A stretch of DNA of 64,000 bases. It comes from Paulinella micropora (Eukaryota > Cercozoa > Imbricatea > Euglyphida > Paulinellidae). Below are positions 17,441 through 28,116 of the stretch, in pieces. Position 1 is the first letter of the stretch, and each line of letters opens with the position of its first letter. The stretch covers positions 1 through 64,000 of the forward strand of contig WBZZ01002841.1 in the NCBI GenBank assembly GCA_019918135.1. The letters run 5' to 3'. Both the position numbers and the translations under genes were made by a program. The notes below the pieces were generated by a model. The model was not told the origin of the DNA, made no database searches, and worked only from the letters and a program-made list of their open reading frames with translations.

Positions 17441-17827
17441 CTAACAAGAGTCGTCATCGTCTTGGCCATGCACAATCACAGATGTCATTAAAGTTGATTC
17501 CGAGTCCTTCTGCCACTGTTTCAATAGAGTCTGGATCTCGTCCATGTCGTCGGTTCTGTGCAGGTGGCGCATCGAATCTTCGTAAGCTGCCAACGCTTGC
17601 TTCTCCACCTCTGCCAACTTCTTCAGGTGTTCCAAGGCACCAGGGTGATACCAATAGTTGCCTGTTAGTTTGAGCTCTAGGCTCCCGTTGAGGTGGTCGC
17701 TGCTGACCTTGATTTCAACCTCGGTAGCAGTTTTGCGCTTTTTGCGCGCGTTGGTGTGCGCGGGCGTTTCTTTCCTTGCCACGTGGCCTCCGGTAGAGGT
17801 ACGGGCTGTTTGCTTGGTTCGTGCCAT
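17441..17827 (-). CDS. Histone H3 tail-mimic protein, 128 aa
   Basis: Intact ATG (17,825-17,827) to TAG frame. After the Met, the sequence ARTKQTARTSTGGHVARK copies the histone H3 N-terminal tail: residues 1-8, 10-13, 17 and 18 are identical (14 of 18). Lys4 and its context are kept, while Lys9 is Thr and Lys14 is His. A basic NARKKRKT stretch resembling a nuclear localisation signal follows (residues about 28-35). The remainder (about 90 aa) is not the histone fold: it has a hydrophilic strand-like part and a long helix-rich segment (LEHLKKLAEVEKQALAAYED) and ends DDDDSC. It probably binds H3-tail readers or modifiers in the nucleus (inference). It lies convergent to the GH88/105-like gene. 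Alternatives are a highly divergent H3 relative or a host nuclear protein with a convergent N-terminus. Confidence 0.75.
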   Translation of the reverse strand: MARTKQTARTSTGGHVARKETPAHTNARKKRKTATEVEIKVSSDHLNGSLELKLTGNYWYHPGALEHLKKLAEVEKQALAAYEDSMRHLHRTDDMDEIQTLLKQWQKDSESTLMTSVIVHGQDDDDSC

Positions 17828-18296
17828 GGTCGTCTCGGTTCCAACAAAAAAGTGAGGCATTCGGCGCTTTCGTGGCACCAAGGCGCACCACGAGGGGGGG
17901 GGGGGGGGGTGCCCCCCGCATGCTCGGAAGGGGGGCGCCCCCCCCCCCCTACGTACCAGTGTATCCAAAACAAAGATGTACACGAGAGTGCCCCAACAGA
18001 TCCACTTCTCGACGATGACGTCTAGAGGAGGGCGCGCTTCTGCGTCCGCGGGTGGCCCTGTCTTTTCCTGGGGGCTGGTGGGGGTGCTAGGGGGCGAGGC
18101 CCTCTCGGATTAGACACATGGCGTCGGAGATATTGCTCGAGGTTGCGCGGACGTCCCGAACAAAACCACACCCCCCCCCCCCCTTCCCCCCCCCCCCCCC
18201 CCCCCCCGCTCCCTCGCTTCCCTCGCCCACTCGGTGCTCCCCACACCCCCCCCCCCCCCCGTCCCCCCTCCCTTCATCCCGTCTGTTACAACAAAC
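17828..18296. other. Spacer with long G- and C-runs
   Basis: Upstream region of both the H3-mimic gene (minus) and the membrane-protein gene (plus). It contains a G-run at about 17,897-17,910, a C-run at about 17,938-17,949 and an almost unbroken CT-rich tract of 18,169-18,275. No TATA box is obvious. Confidence 0.45.
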
Positions 18297-18833
18297 ATGA
18301 GACTACCTTTTCCCCTCTCTTCTTCCCCCTCGCTCGTTCCGATCTCGGTCTCACCAGAAGTGTGGCCGGCCCCGCTCCAGGCACTGGCCTTTTGTCTTGG
18401 CCTCTACGCTGCTTTTTGCTGGTGGTTGCTCTTCTTCAAAGTGCTGCCGGCGCTGGACCGCGAACGCTACAAGCCGTGCAGCCTGCGCGCCAGGCTGTGC
18501 AGGGCACACAGGCGGCGCGCGCTGGGTGCTGTGTGGCTGCCCGCACAGCCGGGCGCGGTTTCTGCTGGAGACGAGACAGGCTTTTTCTGGTGCCATCTGC
18601 ATCACTGGCCCTTGTACTTGCTCCTAGGTACAGCTTGTTACCTAGCACCGGCGGACTGGCCGTCCTGGCTGCGCTCGGGCAGTTTAGGCTTTTCTTGTGT
18701 TCTGGTCGTCCAGGGCCTCTGCTACAGGGACCGCTTCCGCTTCTGTTACGTGCTGCCCCCGACAAACCATGCAAAGGTCTCACTTGCGGACAACGCACAT
18801 CTTACACAACGTTCGAGAGATATAACCCGTTAG
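18297..18833 (+). CDS. Small multi-pass membrane protein, 178 aa
   Basis: ATG at 18,297 to TAG. Hydrophobic segments lie at residues about 29-50 (LQALAFCLGLYAAFCWWLLFF), about 103-122 (HWPLYLLLGTACYLAPADW) and about 127-142 (LGFSCVLVVQGL), separated by a basic loop (RARLCRAHRRR). It is rich in Cys and Trp. No family is recognised; two or three membrane spans are likely. It is the last gene of the GC-rich island, and composition changes immediately after its stop. The start was chosen as the first ATG after the C-rich tract. Confidence 0.5.
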   Translation: MRLPFPLSSSPSLVPISVSPEVWPAPLQALAFCLGLYAAFCWWLLFFKVLPALDRERYKPCSLRARLCRAHRRRALGAVWLPAQPGAVSAGDETGFFWCHLHHWPLYLLLGTACYLAPADWPSWLRSGSLGFSCVLVVQGLCYRDRFRFCYVLPPTNHAKVSLADNAHLTQRSRDITR

Positions 18834-18861
18834 CTTAGTCACCGGAAACGGAGAGAGTGTA

Positions 18862-21720
18862 GTGCGAAACATGGGGGAAGCGCGGTTGACAAGAATAGAT
18901 GGATCGGGAAAGCCAGTTTTGGTAAAGAAAGATATGTTGTTAGACAACAGGGTGCCAGTCAACATTATGTCTACTGGAAATATGGACCACAATCACCACA
19001 GATCTATCATTTACCAGAACGGGCAACTACTAATCCTAAAACACCCCATAAGGATTAAAGAGAGTGACGTGATAGTGAGGGGGAGACTTACGCCTGGCAT
19101 GCTCTATCTCTGGGACAATGAAAAGGACAAACCCCTAAAAATAAACGAACGTTACAACCCCAAAGTGAAAGAGAGGAAGAAGAAGACGGGGTAGACGGGG
19201 CGGGAATCCCCAAAAAGAGAGAGAGTGAGAACAAACAAGCGAGAGTAAGTGAGAACGAGGAAACCAGAGGCAGCGTTTTATATGCTATGTATCCTGAGAA
19301 AGGTAAGAAGGGTAAACCGATTGACATTTACGTCATACATCAGTGTAGTGGTCATAAAGCATTACCCAAGACCTATGCATTAGGCAAAGCAATGGGTAGA
19401 AAAGTGACAGGAAGCGAGGATAGAGTTAGATTTTGCGAAGCCTGTATGATGGGGAAAGCTAAAGTGTTACCCCGATTTAAGGTAATAGAATTAGGAGAGC
19501 GAGTTACCCTTGTGAGATTTTACATGTAGATACTTCCGGACCTTGGGCGGTCATGTCAATTCACGGTAAGTACTATAAATTTTGCGTTACAGATGATTAC
19601 TCGGGGTACATCAAAGATTATTATTTACGTTACAAGAACGAATTTAAAGACTGTTTGAAGCAAGCGGTAGCATGGTTTGAGAAGCAGATAGGGAAGAAAG
19701 TCAGACAGATCACTTGCGACAATGAGTTCGATGTCCCAACTGAAATTATAGAGTGGTGGAAACCCCTACAATTTATTGGAAGACTAGTGCTCCAGGTGAT
19801 AAAGATGGCAACCCCATAGCTGAGAAGGTCAACGACATCACAGCCGGACCAGCCCGGGCCAGGCGATATGAGGCTAACTTACCACCTCAGTTTTGGGCGG
19901 AAATGGAACACACAGCCACCTTGCACAATATTCTACCAGCCACGACAGGACCTAGGAAAGTAACCTCACCTTTTGAGCAATGTCTGGGCTACAGGCCAGC
20001 TATCCGACAACTTAAGCCTATAGGATGTTTAGGTATAATGTATATAGGAAAGCAGGTAGGGAAAGGAAACTATAGGGGAAAACGCGTGTTGGATGCGATG
20101 TATTTAAGGAACTATACCGAGTTTGGGATGGTCGTAAGGTCATCACAAATGTGCGTAATGTACGCTTTAACCCCAATGTAGTTGGCAAGGATGCTCACCC
20201 ACCCATAGAAGTTAGATGGGACGACGAGGAATCTGAGGGGGAGAGTAGTGACACCGGTCAGCTAGAACAGCCTACAGACGAACCCGAACTTAAAGATGAG
20301 GGGGAGTTTGACAAACATGATGAGTTGCAGGAAGAAAAGGACATTCACCGTCCAGATTCCGGTCTCCCATCAGAGTCAAAGGTAGAACTAGCTGACGACA
20401 AGGATGATGGGGCAACACCGGCGTCACATCGTTAGAGGCGCAAAGCTCCGAAGCAGACCACCCTAGTAGGAGGTACGTAGAGGGAGACGCGCCCACTAAG
20501 GGCCTCACTTGGGAGCAAAGTGACAAATTCACATCAGCTAACATAGTGAGAGGGAAACGAGAAGCAAAGGTTAGGACACCAGTTACACAACCACCTCCAA
20601 AAAAGAAGGCAGCAGTAAAAGCAGCTATATTGACAGGAGAGAGAGTTAGTGTGCCGGAAGTAGCTTTCGGAGAAGAATGGGCAAAGGAAGAATATGGAGA
20701 CAACTGACAATCAGTCAAGAGAGAAGGGAAAGTCTTAGAACCATGCGAGAAGGGAGAGAGACTTAAAGTCCGTAAGATGCCTAAGCCCAGTCAATTCGTA
20801 GTCTTTGACGACGGTTAAGTAGAAAGATGTTAGACAGCGAGATTAGAAAGTATCGGATAGATAGGATAAGACCCGTCGGAGAACTAGAGCATCCCGAGAT
20901 GTCCGCAGCAAGTATCGTGGGGGATCAAACCACTGCGTTACTGTACCTGACATTGAAGGTACCAAAGGCAAACGTTAATCAGGGTTTAACTGCGAAAGAG
21001 TTGAAAGCAGGAATGGATAAAGAGATTGAAGCTATGAAGTCTTTTAACACTTACACGTGGGTAAGCCCTAAGGAAGCGAAAGAAAAAGGAGTAAAAGTAG
21101 TGAGACTAACGTGGGTACATAAAGTCAAACTAGACGAAAAGGGACGTAAGTTCATTGAGTCAAGGTTAGCTTTACGGGGAGATATGCTAGAGCCAGGAGT
21201 TAGCTATAACCCATATCAATTGTTCGTACCCTGCGCCGCGCATCGCTCATTACTCTTTTTGCCTAAGCTTGCAGCATGGCATGGACATAAGCTATACGAC
21301 TTCAAAAATGCTTATCTAAATGCACGAATGCATGATCCTGTTTACGCTTATGCGCCCGATGGGATAGACAGTGAAGAGCATGAAGGCATGATATGGAGAG
21401 TAGATGGAGCTCTGTATGGCGCGCCGCAAGCTGGTAGGAGATGGTATGAGATTTTAGCGCCGAAGTTAGAGGAATAGGATTCAGGTTACTAGACTCAGAT
21501 TTATGCATGTTCGTAGAAAAAGATAAGCGGATAAGAGATGCTATCATTGGTATTTTCCATGTAGATGATCTTATTTTCTCAGCTCCTAACGAACAAGCGT
21601 ATGACCGTTTCGCTAGTAAACAAGAAAAGTTTTATTCTCTTAAGCGTTTGGGAGTGGCTAAGGATTTTAGGGATAGAGATAGTTCAGGAAGGAGGACGCA
21701 TTTTATTGCATCAGAATAAG
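18862..21720 (+). mobile_element. Decayed Ty1/copia pol remnant (copia-1)
   Basis: Successive plus-strand frames give copia pol in order: the protease-to-integrase linker (18,862-19,194, with IVRGRLTPGMLYLW), an HHCC zinc domain (19,320-19,460: HQCSGHKALP...FCEACMMGK), the integrase core (HVDTSGPW about 19,522, TCDNE about 19,721, AEKVND about 19,820), and reverse transcriptase (20,827-21,720: FKNAYLNA, GALYGAPQAGR, FHVDDLIF). At least five frame breaks separate these. No gag, RNase H or LTR of its own is found. The 3' end is cut at about 21,725 by the next element. Confidence 0.85.
20827..21477 (+). pseudogene. Copia-1 reverse transcriptase, N-terminal part
   Basis: Open for 216 codons with the RVT_2 signature: VRLTWVHKVKLDEKGR, then SRLALRGDMLEPGVSYNP, DFKNAYLNARMHDPVYAYAP and GALYGAPQAGRRWYEIL. 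The catalytic HVDD block lies in the next frame (21,507-21,719: IIGIFHVDDLIFSAPNEQ). It is broken by one frame change and a premature stop, so inactive as read. Confidence 0.8.
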
Positions 21721-21735
21721 TATCAGAAACAGATT

Positions 21736-22497
21736 TTAAACTATCATCTTTTTCTTGCGTCCTACCGTCTCGCTATCGTCTACCACGAGATTGTGATCTT
21801 GCTCCTCTTCCTCCTCATTCTCTTTCTTTTGGACTCTGTCCTTCCTTTCTCTCTCGAATCTCTCCTCATACATCCAATCAAGCTCTTCTCGCGCTTCGCA
21901 ATATGATTTGAAGCTTATGGGAATTCCTGACCTCATCTCCTCAGAGGTTCTAGAGTGTTTTAGGTTTTCCGGATCAAACTCGTCATCCTCCTCTATATCT
22001 GAGTGTCCGTCTATCTCCCGTCTCTTTCTGTCAAACTCCTTCTTCCTCAATGCTGCCTGTTCTGGGCTGAAGAACTTGTGTGCATCTCCTGAGTGTAACT
22101 TGCGCAAATATGCGTTCAGTGTAACCCCTCTCGCTTCTACCTCATGCCATATCTTCATAAGGTGGGGCATCGATCGCACGATAAAAAGAGCAAATTGATT
22201 GTCGTGGTTCTTCGCTAAGTCGAGTATCCCATAGTCTATTATTCCTAACAGTTCTGAGTAAAACTCGTTCTCTTTGCCGTTCGGGTCGTAACACAAACCC
22301 TCTTTCACTACTATCGGTTCTGCTCCCTTCGTCAGTGCATATAGCAACCTAGCTATTTCAGTCTTCTCAGGTCTTGGATGTCCTTCGCTATGTCTATACT
22401 CACACTCCCGCTTAGCTCTTTCCTTAGCTTTCGCACTTTGAGTATTCTTAGCTGCTCGCTTCTCTATGTCACTGTCTCTCTTGTGATTCTGCTGCAT
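21736..22497 (-). pseudogene. Family-B gag-like C-terminal domain, 253 aa
   Basis: Longest intact frame of the minus copy. It contains a block, ARLLYALTKGAEPIVVKEGL then EFYSELLGIIDYGI and FALFIVRSMPHLMKIW, that is also present in the other copia element at 43,610-43,830 (LARGASGLTVKDTLITR, DDFYNDLFFTVRDCVI). It is therefore a conserved structural domain of these elements. A charged coiled-coil-like C-terminus follows. Its molecular role is unknown. Confidence 0.55.
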
Positions 22498-25046
22498 GCT
22501 TTAGAAATACCTCGTTTACAGCCCAAAACACATCTGTCAACAGTCTATCTGCCTCGGCTACTCTCTCTCCTTCCTTCTTCGTCATCATCACAACATCTCC
22601 CGTTTCATCGTCCAAAATACACAGGTTGTTCAGCTGTTCACTTATTCTCTTAAAATCTTCAAAGCTTATTACCTTTCCGTGTTCTGTGTCTCTTTTACTG
22701 CTTGTCCCCACCGGTGTTTCGTGTGTGTGTGTCGCTTGTCTGCTCTGCCTGTGACTCTACACTGTCTCCTACTCTATCCAAAAGAGACGGACCTTGTGGT
22801 AGTAGCGATGGGGGCCAAGACTTCCCTTCTCTCGTCCCTCCTATACGCTCCACAGTCTCAATGCGAGCAGTCTCTCCTCCAGCTCTGATCCCGCCGGTCC
22901 GTGCCACTTTTCCTGGCATTAGAGCATCATTCCGTGAATCTGTACTAACTCCTTTCTTACCGGGTTTTTCGACACTTTCCTTGTCTTTTTCTCCGATATT
23001 TGCGGGACTTAGCGAGTTTTTCTTCACGGCCCCGGTTTGCCGAATCTTTTTGCGAGATTTGCTGTAGCCTCTTTGCTGCCTCACCTGCCTTGCCCCAACT
23101 CCCCCTGTCCAAACTTAACTCCACACTGTTCTCCCTTCCAGTTCAGCCCAGTACAGCGAGTGGTTAGTGGGCCTGTGGTGTGGCTCTTAGGAGTGGATGT
23201 AGTAGGTTGTGGTGTTTCATTCTTTGTCTGTCTAGAGTTCTGAGGGGGTGTGGGTGTCGGTTTCTCACTTGCTTTCCGTTTCTCTTTCTCTTTCATTTGC
23301 GAAGGTTTTGGTTGCAATCGTGAGGGTTGCACACGTTGTGTGTCTTGTGAGGTCGTGAGGGCAGGGGCAGTTGTTGTAGAGGTGTTGGGGTGTTGAGCAC
23401 TAGTGAGAGTGCGGTGTGGAGGGTTGTGGGGTCTGTCTCGGAGTGTGTTTCGAGCCGATGGAGCACTCGACAGTTCCCCCCCCCCCCCACGGGCCCTTGT
23501 GGGTTGATCTTGTTCTCACTTTGCTCCTTTGGAGGCTCATTATCCTCCTCGCCCTCTTGCTCTGCTTCACGAGCAATAATGCTTTCCCCACTTTCTATGT
23601 TTCCCTCCATTGCCTCTTCGCTACCCTCCATTACGACTAGCCCATACTCTTCTTCGAGCTGTCTTCCCCCTCAGACTTATCTCATCCTTCCTCCTCACCC
23701 TCCTCTCCTACTTCTCCCCTCATAAGAGTGACTCCTTTGGCTCCTTTCTTTCGAAATTTGCCACTCTTGTCTCTTTGCTTCCCCTTTGAGGAGTAGTGAG
23801 CTGACTTTGAACTAGTTCGTTTGGGGCTTGACTTTTGTTTGGGGCAAAAACGCTTAGTGTGTCCAGTCTGATACTAGCACTTATAGCATGTCGCTGTCAG
23901 CCACCACTCCTGCTCTGAACTATCACTCCTATGCTTGTTGCCCTTGCCCTTCCCGTTCTTAGTCCATTTCTTGTTCTTCTCTCTCTTTTCTCCTTTCTCT
24001 CCTCCCTCTCCAAACAGTAGATTCGCCCCCTTACCCTCTCTCTTTCTCTGCCTCTCCTTCTTACGCTCTTTCCTCAATCAGATTCTCTTTTGCTTCGCAT
24101 CCCACAGCACGTAAATTTCCTTTGCCGACTCTATTATTTCATCGCGTGATGGTCTGTTTGCTGCCGCTAGTCTGTAGTAGTCATTGAAGAATGCTGTTCC
24201 ATAAGCTTCGTGTTCAGCTAGCTTCTCTAACAGTCCGTTCACTGCCTCATCTTCCCCAAAATTTGCTCCTCGCAAGGCTTCAAGCCACTGCTTCTGAAGT
24301 TGATGTTGGGTCAGATATTTTTCCATATCTTCTGTCGGTCTTGGTCTCTGATCTTTAAAGGCTTTCTCCTCGACATATCTCGCCGCACCGCTTATATTAC
24401 CGTATTTTTCTTTTACGATGCCGACTTTTTCAAACGGGCAATGTGCCTTTTTGCTGCGAAGGAATTGAACCACTTTGGTTTTCGAGAATGCAGTTGTAAC
24501 GAGAAGTTGAAACATTCTGCAACGATGCAAATATCGTTGCTAATCTTTATACTTCTTCTTTCTCAGTATGTAAACGTCTTTGTTGCTTCTTTTTATTGCC
24601 CTTTTCTTCCTTCTTTTTGCTCTGTCTTCCCAAGCCTTCTTCTCTTCCTTCGATAGATCTTTCCAGTTGTCTGGTTTCTCTACCGCTGCCTTCCCGTCTT
24701 GTGCTGTTTGACTACCTCTCTGTCTCGGTTGTCGTGGTTGTGTTTCATCTTCTTCATCTGATCCCTCCGGTGTGTCCACCTCGTGTGGTTCTCTCGGCTC
24801 ATCCATTTCCTCTGCCTTTCTCATCCTGTCTCTGTCGTAACCATATTTGGTCTTCGCTGCCTTATGGTCTTTAAAAGCATCGTGAAACATGTCTCCGAGA
24901 GTTGTGCTAATACCATATGCGTATACCTCTATCTGATAGTAGCAACTCTGCAAATCTTTCTTGTTTCCGCTAAACACCGGAGTGTGAGACAGCAACTGTC
25001 TTATGCTAAGTGCATGGTACCAAAATTTGCTATCCCAGCGGCTCAT
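21736..25046 (-). mobile_element. LTR family B element, minus copy: gag region, broken
   Basis: Reading leftward from 25,046, a gag-like chain of frames matches the plus copy at 25,930-28,116. It runs 24,540-25,046 (DMFHDAFKDHKAAKTKYG, acidic/basic linker), 24,078-24,530 (IVKEKYGNISGAARYVEEKA), then a zinc knuckle near 23,870 with an intruding TAG codon after CYKC (QTGHTKRFC follows), a Thr/Pro-rich part, a Cys cluster (RCTGLNWKGEQC, about 23,130), and 21,736-22,497 (254 codons, with KGAEPIVVKEGLCYDPNGK and NEFYSELLGIIDYGILDLAK). No pol is present. The left end is joined to copia-1 near 21,725. This is structural-protein coding sequence, now inactive. Confidence 0.7.
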
Positions 25047-25050
25047 AACC

Positions 25051-25385
25051 GTTGATTAGGTAAATACCCGGTCACTCGCGGACCTAATACCTTATAGGCC
25101 GGTTTGCTGAGAGACTCCGTTACAAGCCACGATACCAATCGACACTTTTAATCCGCACGTAGATAGCAGAACTGACAAACTCAAAGGTAATAATGAAACT
25201 GAAATAAAGTCCGCACGACTGTAATTATTACTCAATGGTCATTGTCCAATCCTGAATGCCAATATGGACCGTTACGTCTTTTACAATAATTGACTAGAAC
25301 TATACGGTCATTCTACTATACGAATAAATTACTCCCCAGTCACAAAGCAATTACTAAAAGTAAAAACGTAGTTGTCCTACCAACG
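25051..25385 (-). repeat. LTR of family B, minus orientation (5' LTR of minus copy)
   Basis: About 335 bp, the reverse complement of 28,962-29,296 with very few differences. On the minus strand it starts GTTGGTAGGACAACTACG and ends ACCTAATCAAC, followed by a primer-binding-site-like GGTTATGAGCCGCTGGGA (25,035-25,052). Confidence 0.8.
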
Positions 25386-25485
25386 GTAAAAATGATATGC
25401 CCGCACTCTGGACCTCGTCCCATATGCGAAGCGGAATCCTACTCCGTTCTTCCGTTAAATCAAACTGCATATCCAGAACTACCCT

Positions 25486-25827
25486 CGTTGGAAGGTTAAT
25501 TACGTTTACCGTTAGAAATTGCTTTATGAGTGGGAAAGTATTATATTCGTATAGTCGAATAACCGCGTAGTTCTAGTCAATAAGAGTAACGGACGTAACG
25601 GACTTTGTTGGCATCCAGGATTGGACAATAATCATTGTGTAATGGTTACAGTTACGACTACGGAATTTATTCAGTTTCGTTACTGCCTCTGAGTTGTCAG
25701 TTCTGCTATCTACTTGCGGATTAAAGTGTATCGATTGGGCATCGCGGCTTCTAACGAAGTCTCTCAGCAAACCGGAGTGCATAAAGGTACTAGGTCCGTG
25801 AGTGACCGGGTAATTACCTAATCAACG
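25486..25827 (+). repeat. LTR of family B, plus orientation, diverged (5' LTR of plus copy)
   Basis: About 342 bp, aligned with the two other family-B LTRs but with many substitutions. It starts GTTGGAAGGTTAATTACG and ends ACCTAATCAAC, and is followed by GGTTATGAGCCGCTGGGA. It lies 100 bp from the minus-oriented LTR, giving a head-to-head arrangement. Confidence 0.75.
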
Positions 25828-25980
25828 GTTATGAGCCGCTGGGAAAGCGATTTTTGGTACAATACAAGTAGACAGTTGATGTCTCACAAACCGGTGTTTA
25901 GCGGAAACAAAAAGGATTTGCAACGCTGTTATTACTAGATAGAGGAGTACGCGTATGGTATTAACACTACTCTCGGGGAT

Positions 25981-28110
25981 GTGTTCCATGATGCGTTCAA
26001 GGACCATAAAGCAGCGAAAACGAAATATGGATTCGACAGAGATCGCACGAGGAAGGCAGAAGAGATGGACGAACCGAGAGAACCGCATGAAGTGGACACA
26101 CCAGAAGGAACAGACGATGAAGAAGAAACACAACAGAGACCCAGAGGCAGCAGAACACAAGAACAGAAGGCACCGTTAGAGAAACCACCCAGCTGGAAAG
26201 ATCTCACGAAGGAAGAGAAGAAAGCATGGGAAGACAAAGCAAGACGAAGAAAGAAAAGATCAATGACCAGAACAAACAAAGACGTGTATCTGTTGAGGAA
26301 GAAGAATTACAAGATAGAACAACAGTACCTGCATCGCTGCAGGATATTCCAACTTCTCGTCACCACGGCATTCTCGGAAGCGAAAGTGATTCAATTCCTA
26401 AGAAACAAAAAGGTATATTGCCTGTTTGAGAAAGTTGGCATTGTTAAAGAAAAATACTGTTATCTCAGCGGTGCGGCAAGATATGCGGAGGAGAAAGCAT
26501 TCAAAGAGATGAGGCCAAGACCCACAGAGGACATGGACGAATACCTCACACAACATTTGCTGCAGAAAAACTGGTTAGAGACACAGAGGGAAAGACTTTG
26601 AACCAGATGAGGCAGTGAATGGATTGTTAGAGAAGTTAGAAGTGCATGAGGCGTTTGGGCAGAACTATCTCAATAAGCATTATCGGATAGCGAGACCATC
26701 ACATGACGATATGGTAGAGTCAGCGAGAGAGATATGCGCGCTGTGGGCAGCTAAGCAGAAGAGGCTCAGGAGAGAACGAAGGCAGGGCAGAAGAGAAAGG
26801 GAGAGGGCACAGGAGCGAACCTACTGCTAGGAGAAGAAGATGGAGAAGAGAGAGGAGGGAAGAGAGACAGGAACAAGAGATGGACAAAGAACGGGAAAGG
26901 GAAAAAGGGCGACAGTCATGGGAGTGATAGCTCTGGACAGGTATGGTGGCTGACGGCTACATGCTACAACTGCTACCAAACTGGGCATACTAAGCGTTTT
27001 TGCCCCAAACTGAAGTCTAACTCCAAACAAACCGGTCCTAAGTCATCTAACTCTGACTCCTCGAAAGGAAAAGAACGAGACAAGAATGGAAAGTTTCGAA
27101 AGAAAGGGTCAAAGGGAGTTACTCTTATAAGAGGAGGTAGGAGAAGAGGTTGAGGAAGGAGAAGGAAACAAGTCTGAGGGGGAAGACAGCTCTGGAGAAG
27201 AAGAGTATGGGCTTGTTACAATGGAAAGTAGCGAGGATGCGATGGATGGAAACATAGGAGGTGGGGATCACATACTTGCTCGTGATGCTGAGCAAGAGGG
27301 TGAGAAGGATAGTGAACCTCAAGGGGGAGCAAAGTGAAAACAAACCCTTCGAACAACCCACAAGAGCCCGTGGGGGGGGGGGGGGACTGTTGAGTGCTCC
27401 TATGGCTCGCAACACACTCCATGACAGACCCCACAACCCTCTACAACGCACTCTCACTAGTGAACAACGCCTCGACACCTCGACAACAACAACTCCTACC
27501 CTCACAACCCCACCTGACACGCAACGCGTGCAACCTCCACCATCGCTAGCACAGCCCTCGCAACCAAACGAAAAGGAGAAACGGAAAGCAAAAGAGAAAC
27601 CGACACAAACACCCAGAACGCAAAAGAGAGAAAGAAGAAACCTCACAACCCACTACCTCTACTCCAAAGAGCAACACAACAGGCCCACAGACCGTTCGAT
27701 GTCAAGGACTGAACTGGAAAGAAGAACAGTGTGGGGTGAAGTATGGACAAGGGGGAGTTGGGGAAAGGCAGGGGAGGAAGCAAAGAGGCTAGCTTATGCT
27801 GAGTTATGCGGGACCCGGTATCATGCCCGTCAAGACCCCATTTTCCGTCCATAGATCTAGCACAAGACCCATCACGTCGCCCACGTCCTTCCCGTGATTT
27901 CCCATCCGACAGTGAGATGATACTGACGAATACTGAGAGAGAGGGAGGGAAAGGGGGCGAGTGCACAGCAAGTCTCGCTAAAGGTTCGGCAAATCCCGGG
28001 GAAAAGAACTCGCTAAGTTCCGCAAATAACGGGGAAAAAGGCTTGCAAAGTGTCGAGAAACCTGGTAAAAAGGCAGTTAGTACAGTTTCACGGAATGCTG
28101 CTATTTTGCC
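25981..28110 (+). pseudogene. Family-B gag-like coding region, plus copy
   Basis: Frame 25,981-26,601 (206 codons) begins MFHDAFKDHKAAKTKYGFDR, continues through acidic and basic blocks and ends after the TEDMDEYLTQHLLQKNW region. Frame 26,615-26,830 follows. Then comes an intact CCHC zinc knuckle CYNCYQTGHTKRFC (about 26,962-27,003), typical of a nucleocapsid that packages RNA. A Thr/Pro-rich stretch (27,261-27,854) is followed by a Cys/His cluster (NWKEEQCGVKYG then LCGTRYHARQD, about 27,715-27,838). Several frame breaks make it inactive as read. Confidence 0.65.
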
Positions 28111-28116
28111 AGGAAG

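Noticed and set aside
17441..17827. A conventional histone H3 gene
   Set aside because: Only the first ~18 residues match. The expected H3 core motifs after residue 40 are absent, and length and composition differ.
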